Below, one piece after another: positions 53,155-62,799 of a stretch of DNA of 64,000 bases (the stretch's first letter is position 1; every line of letters starts with the position of its first letter). Made by a program: the position numbers and the translations under genes. This DNA comes from Roseateles depolymerans (lineage in GTDB: Bacteria; Pseudomonadota; Gammaproteobacteria; Burkholderiales; Burkholderiaceae_C), in contig NZ_QUMT01000004.1 of NCBI RefSeq assembly GCF_003387155.1, forward strand, positions 1 through 64,000, in the 5' to 3' direction. The notes under the pieces were generated by a model. It was given only the letters and a program-made list of their open reading frames with translations, was not told where the DNA came from and did no database searches.

Positions 53155-56100
53155 ATGGCGAGTTCGCCTATCGCTGTGTCCAGGCCCATGCCCACCAATG
53201 TTTCGCCCGCCAATACCGTGACGTCCGATGTGGCCGATGCCCTGGAGCAACGGGGCCCCACGCTGCCCGGCCCGACCACCACCGCGCCAGTCCCCGCGTC
53301 GGTCCCCGCCCCCGCCCCTGTGGACGTGCCGATGATCCGCGTGCGCGGCGCGCGCACCCACAACCTCAAGAACATCGACGTCGACCTGCCCCGCAACAAG
53401 CTGGTGGTCATCACCGGCCTGTCGGGATCGGGCAAGTCCAGCCTGGCCTTCGACACGCTGTACGCGGAAGGCCAGCGCCGCTATGTGGAGAGCCTGTCGG
53501 CCTATGCCCGCCAGTTCCTGCAACTGATGGACAAGCCGGAGGTGGATGTCATCGAGGGCTTGTCCCCGGCCATCTCCATCGAGCAGAAGGCCACCAGCCA
53601 CAACCCGCGCTCCACCGTGGGCACGGTGACCGAGATCCATGACTACCTGCGGCTGCTGTACGCCCGCGCCGGCACGCCCTTCTGCCCGGACCACCACCTG
53701 CCGCTGGAGGCACAAAGCGTCGGCCAGATGGTGGATGCGGTGCTGGCGATGCCGGACGAATCCCGCCTGATGCTGCTGGCGCCGGTCGTGCGCGACCGCA
53801 AGGGCGAGTTCGTCGAACTGTTCCAGGACCTGCAGGCCCAGGGGTATGTGCGCTTCCGGGTGGATGGCCGCACGGTGGAAGTGCCGGACCTGCCCGCCCT
53901 GAAGAAGGCGGAGAAGCACGACATCGACGTGGTGGTGGACCGCATCAAGCTCCGTCACGACAGCGCCGACAGCCTGCGCCAGCGTCTGGCCGAAAGTTTC
54001 GAAGCCGCGCTGCGCCTGGCCGATGGCCGGGTGCTGGTGCTCAACATGGACACCGAGGCCGAGTCCATCTTCTCCAGCAAGTTTGCATGTCCGATCTGCA
54101 GCTATTCGCTGCCGGAGCTGGAGCCGCGGCTGTTCTCCTTCAATTCACCGGTGGGCGCCTGCCCGTCCTGCGAGGGCCTGGGACAGGTCGTGGTCTTCGA
54201 CCCGGAACGGGTGGTGGCCTTCCCGTCGCTCAGCATGGCCAGCGGCGCGGTGAAGGGCTGGGACCGTCGCAATGCCTACACCTTCTCCATGCTGGAGTCG
54301 GTGGCCAAGCATTACGACTTCGACATCGAGCAGCCCTTCGAGGAACTGCCACCCCTGGCGCAGCAAGTCCTGCTGCAGGGCTCCGGGGATGAAGAGATCA
54401 CCTTTGTCTATCAGGCCGAAGGCGCCAATGGCCGCAAACGCAGCGTGAAGCGGGCCCATCCCTTCGAAGGCATCCTGCCGACGCTGCAACGCCGTTTCAA
54501 GGAAACCGATTCCGCCACGGTGCGCGAAGAGCTGGCGCGTTACCAGAGCGCCAAGCCCTGCCCGCACTGCGAGGGCTCCCGCCTGCGCCGGGAAGCGCGC
54601 AATGTGCTGCTGCAACCGGCCGATGCGCCGGAAGGAGTGCGCGGCAAGCCCATCTACGAGGTGGAGCACGCCACCTTGCGGGAAGCCCTGGCCTATTTCG
54701 AGCAGCTGCGGCTCAAGGGCGCCAAGGCGGAAATCGCGGACAAGGTGATCCGGGAGATCGCCTCCCGGCTGCGTTTCCTCAACGATGTCGGCCTGAACTA
54801 CCTGAGCCTGGATCGCAGCGCGGACACGCTCTCCGGCGGCGAGGCCCAGCGCATCCGGCTGGCCTCCCAGATCGGCTCCGGCCTGACCGGGGTGATGTAT
54901 GTGCTGGACGAGCCCAGCATCGGCCTGCATCAGCGCGACAACGACCGTCTCATCGCCACGCTGCGCCGTCTGCGCGACCTGGGCAACAGCGTGCTGGTGG
55001 TCGAGCATGACGAAGACGCCATCCGCGCCGCCGACCATGTGCTGGACCTGGGCCCCGGCGCTGGTGTGCACGGCGGCCGCATCATGGCGCAGGGCACGCC
55101 GGAGGAAGTGGCGGCCACGCCCGGATCGTCCACGGGCCGCTACCTCAGTGGCCTGGAGCGGATCGAGGTGCCGCGCAAGCGCCATTCGCTGGCCGACCTG
55201 CCGGATGCCCGCACCCTCAAGATCGTCAATGCCACCGGCAACAACCTCAAGGGGGTGAGCGTCGAGATTCCGGTCGGGCTGCTGACCTGCGTGACCGGTG
55301 TGTCGGGCTCGGGCAAGAGCACGCTGGTGAACGACACGCTGTATGCCGCCGTGTCCCGCAAGCTCTACCAGAGCCATCAGGAACCGGCGCCGCATGACGA
55401 GATCGACGGCATGGAGGCCTTCGACAAGGTCATCAATGTGGACCAGTCGCCGATCGGTCGCACGCCTCGCTCCAATCCCGCCACCTACACCGGCCTGTTC
55501 ACGCCGATCCGCGAGCTCTTTGCCGAAATGCCGACCGCCCGGGAGCGGGGGTATGGCGCCGGCCGCTTCAGCTTCAACGTCGCGGGGGGACGCTGCGAGT
55601 CCTGCCAGGGTGACGGCGTGCTGAAGGTGGAGATGCATTTCCTGCCGGACGTCTACGTGCCCTGCGACACCTGCGGCGGCAAGCGCTACAACCGGGAAAC
55701 ACTGGAGGTGCTCTACAAGGGCAAGAACATTTCCGAAGTGCTGGGGCTGACGGTGGAGGATGCGCTGGAATTCTTCAGCGCGGTGCCGACGCTGGCGCGC
55801 AAGCTGCAGACCCTGATGGACGTGGGCCTGGGCTACGTGAAGCTGGGCCAGAGCGCCACCACCTTGTCCGGCGGCGAGGCGCAGCGGGTGAAGCTGGCGC
55901 TGGAACTGTCCAAGCGGGACACCGGGCGCACCCTCTACATCCTGGACGAGCCTACCACCGGCCTGCACTTCGCCGACATCGCACTGCTGCTCAAGGTGCT
56001 GCACCAGCTGCGCGACGCGGGCAACACCATCGTCATCATCGAGCACAACCTGGACGTCATCAAGACGGCGGACTGGCTGATCGACATGGGGCCGGAGGGC

Positions 56101-56208
56101 GGCTCCGGCGGGGGAGAGCTGCTGGTGGCGGGCACGCCGGAGGTGGTGGCTGCCTGCGAGGCCAGCCACACCGGGCGTTATCTGAAGCCGCTGCTGGCGC
56201 GAGGCTGA
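53155..56208 (+). CDS. uvrA: Excinuclease ABC subunit UvrA
   Basis: Damage-recognition ATPase of nucleotide-excision repair. The protein has 1017 residues from ATG 53155. The conserved part begins [15 protein letters not shown] near residue 58, so about 57 residues rich in Pro, Ala and Thr precede it; ATG 53188 is another candidate start. Two ABC modules have Walker [10 protein letters not shown] and GVSGSGKST and signatures LSGGEAQR. Zinc modules have CPICSY...CPSC and CESCQGDG...CDTCGGKR. All catalytic motifs are intact. None of the candidate starts has a strong ribosome site. Confidence 0.95.
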   Translation: MASSPIAVSRPMPTNVSPANTVTSDVADALEQRGPTLPGPTTTAPVPASVPAPAPVDVPMIRVRGARTHNLKNIDVDLPRNKLVVITGLSGSGKSSLAFDTLYAEGQRRYVESLSAYARQFLQLMDKPEVDVIEGLSPAISIEQKATSHNPRSTVGTVTEIHDYLRLLYARAGTPFCPDHHLPLEAQSVGQMVDAVLAMPDESRLMLLAPVVRDRKGEFVELFQDLQAQGYVRFRVDGRTVEVPDLPALKKAEKHDIDVVVDRIKLRHDSADSLRQRLAESFEAALRLADGRVLVLNMDTEAESIFSSKFACPICSYSLPELEPRLFSFNSPVGACPSCEGLGQVVVFDPERVVAFPSLSMASGAVKGWDRRNAYTFSMLESVAKHYDFDIEQPFEELPPLAQQVLLQGSGDEEITFVYQAEGANGRKRSVKRAHPFEGILPTLQRRFKETDSATVREELARYQSAKPCPHCEGSRLRREARNVLLQPADAPEGVRGKPIYEVEHATLREALAYFEQLRLKGAKAEIADKVIREIASRLRFLNDVGLNYLSLDRSADTLSGGEAQRIRLASQIGSGLTGVMYVLDEPSIGLHQRDNDRLIATLRRLRDLGNSVLVVEHDEDAIRAADHVLDLGPGAGVHGGRIMAQGTPEEVAATPGSSTGRYLSGLERIEVPRKRHSLADLPDARTLKIVNATGNNLKGVSVEIPVGLLTCVTGVSGSGKSTLVNDTLYAAVSRKLYQSHQEPAPHDEIDGMEAFDKVINVDQSPIGRTPRSNPATYTGLFTPIRELFAEMPTARERGYGAGRFSFNVAGGRCESCQGDGVLKVEMHFLPDVYVPCDTCGGKRYNRETLEVLYKGKNISEVLGLTVEDALEFFSAVPTLARKLQTLMDVGLGYVKLGQSATTLSGGEAQRVKLALELSKRDTGRTLYILDEPTTGLHFADIALLLKVLHQLRDAGNTIVIIEHNLDVIKTADWLIDMGPEGGSGGGELLVAGTPEVVAACEASHTGRYLKPLLARG

Positions 56209-56285
56209 ACGGAGTCGCCGCCGTTCATGCCAGAGGCTGAACGGCCCAACGGTTCACGCGTAAGGCGGAGCGGGCCAGCCGTTCA

Positions 56286-57047
56286 TCAGTTCCGGGTCCG
56301 GCGCTTCGCGGCGCCCCACAGGGCCAGCAGCCCAGCACCGAACAGCATCCAGGTGCCGGGCTCCGGCACGGGGGCCGGCGCCGGGTCCGGCAATGCGGAC
56401 GGGCTGGCGCCGGGCGGCAACAGCACCAGTCCCAGACCGGGCGGCGGCACGCTGACGCTTCCGGCGCCCAGTGGCACGCTGGTCGGCAACGGTGTCGGCG
56501 CGGCGGCGGCGCGCGCAAAGCTGCCCGCATCGCCGCTGCCGGCGCCGCCCCCTTCGACCTGCGGCATGCCGGCAGCCGGCGGATCGAAGACCAGCGGCGT
56601 GGTGTCCTCTTCGGTGGTCCGTCCGGGCGCACCGGCCGCCTTGAGCGCCCCACGCGTGATGCGGCTGACATTGCGGCAGACGGTGGGCACCAGCAGGCAC
56701 TGGCCGTCCTCGCAATAGACCAGCCCGCGCTCCAGGGCACTGTCCTTCCACTTGGCGCGGGAGACGGTGCGGCAGACCTGCCCGGTGCCGAAATGCATGT
56801 CGCGGATCTGGGGACCGTAGTCGTAACTGCCGAGGATGGCATCGCGGCGGATGTCGACGATCTCGTCATACTGCCGCGCCTGCATCCGCGCCTTGAGTCG
56901 CGCCCGGGTGGCCGCAGGAATGTCCTGGTAGCGGTCCACGGCCGCCACCAGGTCTCCCATGAAGGGATTCACGCCGGGACGGTCCCAGGAACACTGCGGC
57001 AGCGTCAGGCCGGACGCAGCCAAGGCGACAGTAGCAACCAACGACAT
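56286..57047 (-). CDS. MHFG-type PEP-CTERM protein
   Basis: Protein of 253 residues. A short signal peptide is followed by a conserved N-terminal domain (about 18-125) with RDMHFGTGQVCRTVSR, the feature that names the MHFG family, and with paired Cys (VYCEDGQCLLVPTVC). A long Pro/Ala/Gly linker precedes the sorting tail VPEPGTWMLFGAGLLALWGA-AKRR: PEP motif, membrane helix, basic end. Exosortase cuts at such tails and passes proteins to the cell surface. No exosortase gene is in the window. The function of the MHFG domain is unknown. Confidence 0.88.
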   Translation of the reverse strand: MSLVATVALAASGLTLPQCSWDRPGVNPFMGDLVAAVDRYQDIPAATRARLKARMQARQYDEIVDIRRDAILGSYDYGPQIRDMHFGTGQVCRTVSRAKWKDSALERGLVYCEDGQCLLVPTVCRNVSRITRGALKAAGAPGRTTEEDTTPLVFDPPAAGMPQVEGGGAGSGDAGSFARAAAAPTPLPTSVPLGAGSVSVPPPGLGLVLLPPGASPSALPDPAPAPVPEPGTWMLFGAGLLALWGAAKRRTRN

Positions 57048-57377
57048 GGAATCTTTTCTTTGCGGCGATCTGCTCAGGGTCAGACCTTGCCGTGTCGCGC
57101 CGTATCAACTTGTATCGGCACGTCGCCCGAGTGTAGGGAGGCCTGCATCGCATGCGGCGCCGGAACCCCTCATGCAAGGGTGTCCAAATCCGGGGGATGT
57201 GATGCGCTTGTCACAACATTCGCACGAACCATTGATTGGCTCAACGGTTGAGGCACGGCGGACTGCCGAGCGCACAGGCAGCGGGGCCGTGCTCAAAGTG
57301 CCGCAGTCTGCGTGAGGGACAACACGGATCCTCCCCCGCTTTCGCTGGTATCGTGGCGACAGATGTTCCCCGCTGCC
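57048..57377. other. 330-bp divergent intergenic region
   Basis: It lies between the PEP-CTERM gene (minus) and the receiver gene (plus) and must hold both promoters. I see no convincing repeats, RNA gene or terminator in it. Confidence 0.5.
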
Positions 57378-57755
57378 ATGTCCGACGCCGCCGCCCCCCG
57401 CCACGTCCTGTATGTTGAGGACGACCGCATCAACATCGTGTTGATGGAGGAAGTGTTTCGCCTGATGCCCGGCTGGACGCTGCACATCGCGGAAACCGGC
57501 GGGCAGGCGATGGAGATGCTGCCCAGGATCATGCCCACCCTCGTGCTGATGGACATGAACCTGCCGGACATGAACGGCCTGCAGCTGATGGGTCTGGTGA
57601 AGGCGGACCCGCGCCTGGCCGGGCTGCGATGCGTGGCCCTGTCCGCCGATGTGATGGACGACCAGCGCCAGCGCGCCCGCGCGGCCGGTTTCCAGGACTA
57701 CTGGCTCAAGCCAATTGACGTGCGTCAATTGCGCCTGGCGCTGGAGCGGATGTAG
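57378..57755 (+). CDS. Single-domain response regulator
   Basis: Protein of 125 residues consisting only of a receiver domain: acidic pair in VLYVEDDRINI, phospho-acceptor Asp in LVLMDMNLPDMNG, Thr/Ser position in VALSADV and Lys in YWLKPID. It has no output domain, so it acts through protein contact or as a phosphate relay. ATG 57363 would add five residues. The wording VEDDRIN is typical of receivers that come from hybrid kinases. No kinase is near. Confidence 0.86.
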   Translation: MSDAAAPRHVLYVEDDRINIVLMEEVFRLMPGWTLHIAETGGQAMEMLPRIMPTLVLMDMNLPDMNGLQLMGLVKADPRLAGLRCVALSADVMDDQRQRARAAGFQDYWLKPIDVRQLRLALERM

Positions 57756-57787
57756 GGCCCATCCAGCCCCACCCGATGCCGATAAAA

Positions 57788-57808
57788 AAGCCCGCTTGAG
57801 GCGGGCTT
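57788..57808. terminator. Bidirectional terminator
   Basis: Stem AAGCCCGC/GCGGGCTT with a 5-nt loop between the convergent receiver gene and the H1-like gene. On the minus strand the stem is followed by TTTTTATC, so it mainly serves the H1-like gene. Confidence 0.8.
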
Positions 57809-57844
57809 CATTCTGATCACAGGCCCCGAAGGGCCCGCTGGACC

Positions 57845-58300
57845 TCAGTCCTTGAGATGGCTGTTGATCAGCTTGGTCATCTCGAACATGTCCGCCTTGG
57901 CCTTGCCGAAGACTTCCTTCAGCTTGGCGTCGGCATTGATGACGCGCTTCTGCGCTTCGTCCTGCAGCTTGTTCTTCTTGATGTATTCCCAGACCTTCTT
58001 GATCACGTCCGTGCGCGGCAGCGGCTTGTCGCCGACGATCGCGCCCAGGGCGGGACTGGGGGTCAGGGCCTTCATGAAGGCTGCATTGGGCGTGCGCTTC
58101 TTGGCGGGCGCAGCAGCCTTCTTTGCAGGAGCGGCCTTCTTGGCAGGAGCCGCCTTCTTGGCGGGGGCTGCTGCCTTCTCCGTGGCCTTCTTTGCAGGCG
58201 CAGCCTTCTTCGCAGGAGCAGCGGCAGCCTTCTTTGCAGGAGCCGCCTTCTTGGCCGGTGCTGCCTTCTTGGCGGGCGCGGCCTTCTTCGCAGTTGCCAT
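57845..58300 (-). CDS. Histone H1-like protein fused to a SWIB/MDM2 domain
   Basis: Protein of 151 residues. The N-terminal half (about 1-70) is almost only Ala, Lys and Pro in repeated AKKAAP units, like histone H1 tails and bacterial H1-like proteins. The C-terminal half (about 75-151) is a SWIB domain: LGAIVGDKPLPRTDVIKKVW, EYIKKNKLQD, INADAKLKEVFG, MFEMTKLINSHL. It probably binds DNA and affects chromosome packing or topology. ATG 58300 has GGAGAG upstream; in-frame ATGs two codons or more earlier are less likely. Confidence 0.9.
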   Translation of the reverse strand: MATAKKAAPAKKAAPAKKAAPAKKAAAAPAKKAAPAKKATEKAAAPAKKAAPAKKAAPAKKAAAPAKKRTPNAAFMKALTPSPALGAIVGDKPLPRTDVIKKVWEYIKKNKLQDEAQKRVINADAKLKEVFGKAKADMFEMTKLINSHLKD

Positions 58301-58526
58301 TTCGATTCTCTCCATCAAGGGTTGTTGATGTGCCGGGCCCTGGTGAAGGTCTGACGCCTTCGGTACTCGTTAGCACCCTGCGCGGGCAATGGTACTGCGG
58401 CCCTCTGTCATTGAGAAGGCTTTACTGGAGAGAAATCGGCCCTCGAGTCAATGGCGAGCCCACTGTTTGTCGCGGTCTCGCATCATTTGAAGCGGTGCAT
58501 CGACCACAGCAGGCGTCTGCGCGGGC

Positions 58527-60086
58527 TCAGTAGACGTCGCGTCGGTAGCGTCCCTGCTGCAGCAGCGCGTCCACGACGGGCTCGCCGAGGACCTCGCGCA
58601 GCACGTCATCCACCGCGCCGGCCATGCCTTGAAGACTGCCGCAGACATAGATCGCCGCATCGTCCGCCACCCATTCGCGCAGTCGCTGAGCGTGCCGGGC
58701 GAGCAGATGCTGGACATGCAGGCGCTCAGCCTGATCGCGTGAGAACGCCAGGTCCGCGTGACGCAGAACACCGTCACGAAGCCAGCTGTCGATCTCGTCG
58801 CGGTAGAGCGCGTCGTGGGCGGACTGGCGTTCACCAAACACCAGCCAGGCGGCGGCGGGTGGTGAGGCGGGCTGCGGTTCACCCTCGCGGGAGGGCACGG
58901 CGGCATCGCGCATGGCGTGGGCCCGTGCCAGTGCGCGCGCCTGCAGATGCGCACGCAGTCCGGCCAGCCCGGTGCCATTGCCGATCAGGATCAGCGGACG
59001 CTGATGGTTGTCCCCAATGCGGAAGCTGGGATGCGCGCGCACGCGCAGCGAGAGCTCGCCGTCCAAGGGCAGACCCTCTGTCAGCAATCCGGAGGCCTGG
59101 CCCAATTGGCCGTCGTCGCGGCGGGTCTGCCGGACCAGCAATTCAATGCGGCCACAGCCCGGCAAGGAGGCGATGGTGTATTCCCGAGGGCGGGTGCGCT
59201 CCGGATCGGCGAGAGGCTCATCGGCGGAGGAGGAGGCCGAGGCCGTGGCGGCGTTGGTGGCGTTGGTGGCGTTGGTGGCGTTGGTGACGACTGTGGCGGC
59301 GGCGGCGCTGGGCAGGAGGGACACCGGCAGCACCTGCACCAGGTCCCCGGCTTCCCACGTCGGCAGCGGCTGCCCCGGTGGGGGCACCAATGCGAGATGG
59401 AACACCGGTCCGCCCTGACTGCCCGGATTGAGATGCCGACGTTCGATCAGACGCCAGGGTTCGAATGCCGGTCCGGACCAGTCGCTGGTCTCCGGCAAAT
59501 CCGCCGTCCCCGCGACATGACTCAGCCGCTGCTGCCACAGCGCCACCGCCGCAGGATCTTCCCGGTCCACCTCGATGCGATCGAACAGCGGCTGGGCGCC
59601 GCACTGCAGCAACCAGGCGTCCACCGCGCGGCCGAAACCGCAGTAGTGGGCATAGGTCGCATCGCCCAGCGCCATCACCCCCATCTTCAGATGACGCAGG
59701 TCCAGGCCCCCAGGTCGGCCCATCAGATCCCGCGCAAACGGGGCGGCACTGTCGGGGGCATCCCCTTCCCCGTAGGTGCTGGCAATCACCAGCAGATGAC
59801 GGGAGGACTGGAGGTCCTGCGCGCTCACCGTTCCCAGCGGCGCCACCCGTACCGGCATACCGGCCAGATGAAGAAACTTGCCGGTGTGCCAGGCCAATGC
59901 CTCGGCCTGCCCCGTCTGGCTGGCATGCAGCACCAGCACGGGAGGGCCCGCGTCGGCGGTCGGCAGCAAGGCGGCGGCCTGCGCGGCTGCCGCGCGCTGC
60001 AGCCGGCGGTGGCGCCACCAGACCGCCGCGCACAGTACGCCATAGAGCAGGACAAACAGCAGCGCCAGCGCCGGACGAGACCCCAT
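58527..60086 (-). CDS. Membrane-anchored flavodoxin / NADPH-flavin reductase fusion
   Basis: Protein of 519 residues. One membrane segment (about 6-25) is followed by a flavodoxin domain (about 48-190: VLHASQTGQAEALA, STYGEGDAPDSA, MALGDATYAHYCGFG) and a ferredoxin-NADP-reductase-like part with FAD site REYTIASLP, NADPH-pyrophosphate loop IGNGTGLAGLRAHL and C-terminal YVCGSLQGMA, ending RRDVY. It resembles the sulfite-reductase flavoprotein CysJ. It should pass electrons from NADPH to a membrane or periplasmic acceptor. A TNA repeat lies in the linker. It is the last gene of the iron operon. Confidence 0.88.
   Translation of the reverse strand: MGSRPALALLFVLLYGVLCAAVWWRHRRLQRAAAAQAAALLPTADAGPPVLVLHASQTGQAEALAWHTGKFLHLAGMPVRVAPLGTVSAQDLQSSRHLLVIASTYGEGDAPDSAAPFARDLMGRPGGLDLRHLKMGVMALGDATYAHYCGFGRAVDAWLLQCGAQPLFDRIEVDREDPAAVALWQQRLSHVAGTADLPETSDWSGPAFEPWRLIERRHLNPGSQGGPVFHLALVPPPGQPLPTWEAGDLVQVLPVSLLPSAAAATVVTNATNATNATNAATASASSSADEPLADPERTRPREYTIASLPGCGRIELLVRQTRRDDGQLGQASGLLTEGLPLDGELSLRVRAHPSFRIGDNHQRPLILIGNGTGLAGLRAHLQARALARAHAMRDAAVPSREGEPQPASPPAAAWLVFGERQSAHDALYRDEIDSWLRDGVLRHADLAFSRDQAERLHVQHLLARHAQRLREWVADDAAIYVCGSLQGMAGAVDDVLREVLGEPVVDALLQQGRYRRDVY
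59251..59286 (-). repeat. Four tandem 9-bp repeats inside the reductase gene
   Basis: GCGTTGGTG is repeated four times in succession, encoding (Thr-Asn-Ala) units in the linker between the flavodoxin and reductase domains. Copy changes would stay in frame. Confidence 0.85.
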
Positions 60087-60099
60087 CACAACAGAACCA

Positions 60100-61275
60100 T
60101 CACATCAAAAGCGCCTGCAGCGCGGAAGACAATCGCTCATCAAAGCGGCCCGACGGACGTCGGATCACGAAGCGGGCAGCCAGTTGCTGCTGCTCGGCCA
60201 GTCGCAGACCCTCATCGGGGCCCAGCACCATCAAGGCGGTGGACCAGCCGTCGGCCCACATCGCGCTGGGATGGAGCACGGTGACCGACGCCAGCCCATG
60301 CATCACCGGTCGCCGCTGGCGAGGGTCGATGGTGTGGGAGACGCGTTGGCCCTGCGGGTCCAGGTAGGTCTTTCGGTAGTCGCCGGAGGTCGCGATGGAC
60401 AGGCCATGCAGGGCGACCCGCATCGGCGGCAGTGCGAAGTCGGACTGCGGCGGCTCCAGGTCCACCCACCAGGGCTGGCCCTCCGGCTTGAGACCGGCGC
60501 CGCGCAATTCGCCGCCCACTTCCACCAGATGATGCGCAAGGCCCAGGCCGGTCAGCAGCTCACTGAGCCGATCGACCGCATCGCCCTTGGCAATGGCCGA
60601 GAGGTCCAGCGTGGCGCCCCCCGGTTGGGTCAGCAGGCGACGCGCGGCATCCCAGCGCAGCGATTGCCAGCCGCAATGGGCCTGGGCGCATTGCTCTGGC
60701 GAGGGGGTGCGGAATTGCGGATCGTCGTGGCGGGGCCAAGTGAAAAGTCTGGCGTCGCCGGCTCCAGCTCCAGCTCCAGCTCCAGCTCCAGCACCTGCAC
60801 CTGCACCTGCACCTGCATCAGCATGTTCGGACTGGCCGGCGGGACCAAAACCCCACATGCCGACCAAGGCGCCCGCAGTAGGGTCGTACGCGCCGTCGCT
60901 GAGCTCCGCAATGTGCAGCGCCGCCTGGAGCACCCGCGCAAAGCCTTCCGGCAGCGGATGGTCCGACCCAGGCGCTGCGTGATTGAAACGGCTGAGCACC
61001 GAGTCGGACGTCCACTGACTCATCTCCTGGATGACGTCGTTGCAGACCCGCTGGATGGCGCTGTCGATGGGGCCCAGCCGCAACCCCGGCGGCCCCACGA
61101 ATGCGACCGACCAGGTGGTGCCCATGGTGGTGCCGGACAGCCGATGGACCGGCTGTCCGAGCGCTGGCGGCTCGCCCGCGATCTCATGAGGAACGGCCAC
61201 CCGCGGCGCCAGGGGATGACCCTGGGGCGCACGGGAAGCTGTTTCCCCGGACCGGGACGGCACCGTCGCGCTCAT
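60100..61275 (-). CDS. apbE: FAD:protein FMN transferase
   Basis: Attaches FMN covalently to Thr or Ser of target proteins in the periplasm. The protein has 391 residues. The ApbE core begins HRLSGTTMGTTWSVAFVG and includes LSRFNHAAPG, YDPTAGALVGMWGFG, LDLSAIAKGDAVDRLSELL, VEVGGELRG and the metal-site segment SHTIDPRQRRPV. An (Ala-Gly)n stretch of about 20 residues from a DNA hexamer repeat interrupts the middle. No obvious signal peptide or lipobox is seen at the start, which is unusual for ApbE. The start at 61275 has AAAGGTGAG upstream. Its target is probably the DUF2271 protein of this operon. Confidence 0.93.
   Translation of the reverse strand: MSATVPSRSGETASRAPQGHPLAPRVAVPHEIAGEPPALGQPVHRLSGTTMGTTWSVAFVGPPGLRLGPIDSAIQRVCNDVIQEMSQWTSDSVLSRFNHAAPGSDHPLPEGFARVLQAALHIAELSDGAYDPTAGALVGMWGFGPAGQSEHADAGAGAGAGAGAGAGAGAGAGDARLFTWPRHDDPQFRTPSPEQCAQAHCGWQSLRWDAARRLLTQPGGATLDLSAIAKGDAVDRLSELLTGLGLAHHLVEVGGELRGAGLKPEGQPWWVDLEPPQSDFALPPMRVALHGLSIATSGDYRKTYLDPQGQRVSHTIDPRQRRPVMHGLASVTVLHPSAMWADGWSTALMVLGPDEGLRLAEQQQLAARFVIRRPSGRFDERLSSALQALLM
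60761..60814 (-). repeat. Hexanucleotide repeats inside apbE
   Basis: Five GCTCCA units (60761-60790) are followed by four GCACCT units (60791-60814). They encode the alternating Ala-Gly stretch. Slippage would change length by two residues and keep the frame. Confidence 0.9.
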
Positions 61276-61297
61276 CGACTCACCTTTTGATGCCGCG

Positions 61298-62236
61298 TTA
61301 CTTGGGCAGGACTTCAAAGGTCGCGCTGACCGCGGCACGCTGCAGCGGTGCATCGCGGGTGCCGCGGTTGGCACCAGCGGCTGCAGGAGCCCCGGCATTG
61401 CCGCCGGCACCAGGCCCTGCTGCGCCGCCCTGAGCGCCCGGGCCCCCTTGACCTGCGGGGCCAGCCGGGCCGCCGGCATTGGCGCCCGCACTGGCACCGA
61501 CCCAGTAACGGCCCGGCTCGGCCCACGACACGGTGAACTCGCCCTGCGCATCCGTCTTGAGCGACACCTCGCCCAGCTTGTAGCGGTAGCGGTTGCCATC
61601 ACGCAGCACCTTCACCGCCACATCCGCCGCAGGCTTGCCGTCCAGCAGCAGGCGAAAGCGCGTCTTGTCGCCATGGCTCAGATCGGTCACCGGACCCAGC
61701 GGCAGCAGTTCCAGGCCCTGGCCTTCCGGCGCGAACTGCACCTTGCCCGGTTCTTCCTTGCTGACGAAGGTCTGCTGGCGGTTGGTCATCAGCGTCAGCG
61801 ACGTGATCTCGGCGTCGGCCGGCACGTCCTTGGAGAACGTGGCCGGCGTGCTGCGGAAACGCTTGGTCTCCGTGCCCTGCTTGTAGGTGCCCATCAGCGA
61901 CTGGCTGACGTTGCTGATGCGATAGGTGCCGTCCTGCGGCAGCTTCACATCGAAGCTCTCGCGGTGACGGGCGCTGCTGCGGTTGTCCGCGTCCAGGCTC
62001 TGGCCGTTCGGGCCGGTGATGCGCAGCGTGTCCAGCTTCAGGGCCCGTTCGAAGTTGAACAGGTCTTCCGACACGGCGGCGTCCACCGACACCACGCCAT
62101 CGCGGCCGGTGACATTGGCGGTGTTGGGCAACAGCCAGGTCATGTGGGCGCTGGCCGACAGCGGCAACAGCAGCGCAGTGGCCAGGGCCAGCGGGGACAG
62201 GCGGGCCAGGACAGCAGGGGTCGAGAAAGTCTTCAT
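61298..62236 (-). CDS. DUF4198 periplasmic protein
   Basis: Protein of 312 residues. The signal peptide ends PLSASAHM, and the DUF4198 domain covers most of the chain, starting HMTWLLPNTANVTG after cleavage and ending with an Ig-like part (DAQGEFTVSWAEPGRYWVGA). A low-complexity Gly/Ala/Pro stretch (about 255-295) lies near the C-terminus. DUF4198 proteins accompany metal uptake systems, and several occur in operons with ApbE and PepSY proteins. GAGGAGC precedes the ATG. The gap to apbE is 22 bp. Confidence 0.88.
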   Translation of the reverse strand: MKTFSTPAVLARLSPLALATALLLPLSASAHMTWLLPNTANVTGRDGVVSVDAAVSEDLFNFERALKLDTLRITGPNGQSLDADNRSSARHRESFDVKLPQDGTYRISNVSQSLMGTYKQGTETKRFRSTPATFSKDVPADAEITSLTLMTNRQQTFVSKEEPGKVQFAPEGQGLELLPLGPVTDLSHGDKTRFRLLLDGKPAADVAVKVLRDGNRYRYKLGEVSLKTDAQGEFTVSWAEPGRYWVGASAGANAGGPAGPAGQGGPGAQGGAAGPGAGGNAGAPAAAGANRGTRDAPLQRAAVSATFEVLPK

Positions 62237-62256
62237 GGAGGGCTCCTCAGTTCGTC

Positions 62257-62799
62257 TCAGGGCTTGGCCGTGAATTCCAGGGCGCCGAGCTCGTGCTCGC
62301 CTTGCGCCGCAGCCTTTTGCGCCGACTTGATCGGCCAGGTCAGCGGCAGACGCTGCACTTCGCGGCCGCCGGCTTCGCGGCTGGACTCCACGACGATCTC
62401 GTAGTTGCCCGCCGGCAGGTTGGCCAGGCTCGGGTGGTTGTCCAGGCTGATCACCTGCTCGCCGGGCGCGCGGGTGGCGCCGCTGATGCCGTCGGCCGGC
62501 ACCGTCAGGTTGCGGCCGCCCTGGCGCCACCACTGGCGCATGTCCCGCAGCCATTTCGTGCCGCCGTTGTTGGGTTTCTTCAGGTCATACCAGACGGCCA
62601 GCTGGGCCACGGCCGGACCCGATTCGCCGGCCTTTTCCAGCCAGACCGCCACATAGGGGCGGTGGTATTCAGCGACGTTGAGCCGGGGAATTTCCAGCTT
62701 GAGCTGCGCGGTGGCGGCCCAGGCGGACGATCCGGCGGCCAGGGTGCCAAGGGCGCCGAGCGCAACGAGAGAGTGACGGGTGGTGGGATTCATGGTCAT
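62257..62799 (-). CDS. DUF2271 periplasmic protein with flavinylation motif
   Basis: Protein of 180 residues (ATG 62793, two codons later, is also possible). The signal peptide ends SSAWAATA. The DUF2271 domain contains the segment D103-G-I-S-G-A-T109, which matches the ApbE flavinylation motif DxxSGA(T/S), with Thr109 as the expected FMN acceptor. It would be a periplasmic flavin electron carrier. It is 20 bp upstream of the DUF4198 gene and in one operon with apbE, PepSY and piuC. Confidence 0.9.
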   Translation of the reverse strand: MTMNPTTRHSLVALGALGTLAAGSSAWAATAQLKLEIPRLNVAEYHRPYVAVWLEKAGESGPAVAQLAVWYDLKKPNNGGTKWLRDMRQWWRQGGRNLTVPADGISGATRAPGEQVISLDNHPSLANLPAGNYEIVVESSREAGGREVQRLPLTWPIKSAQKAAAQGEHELGALEFTAKP

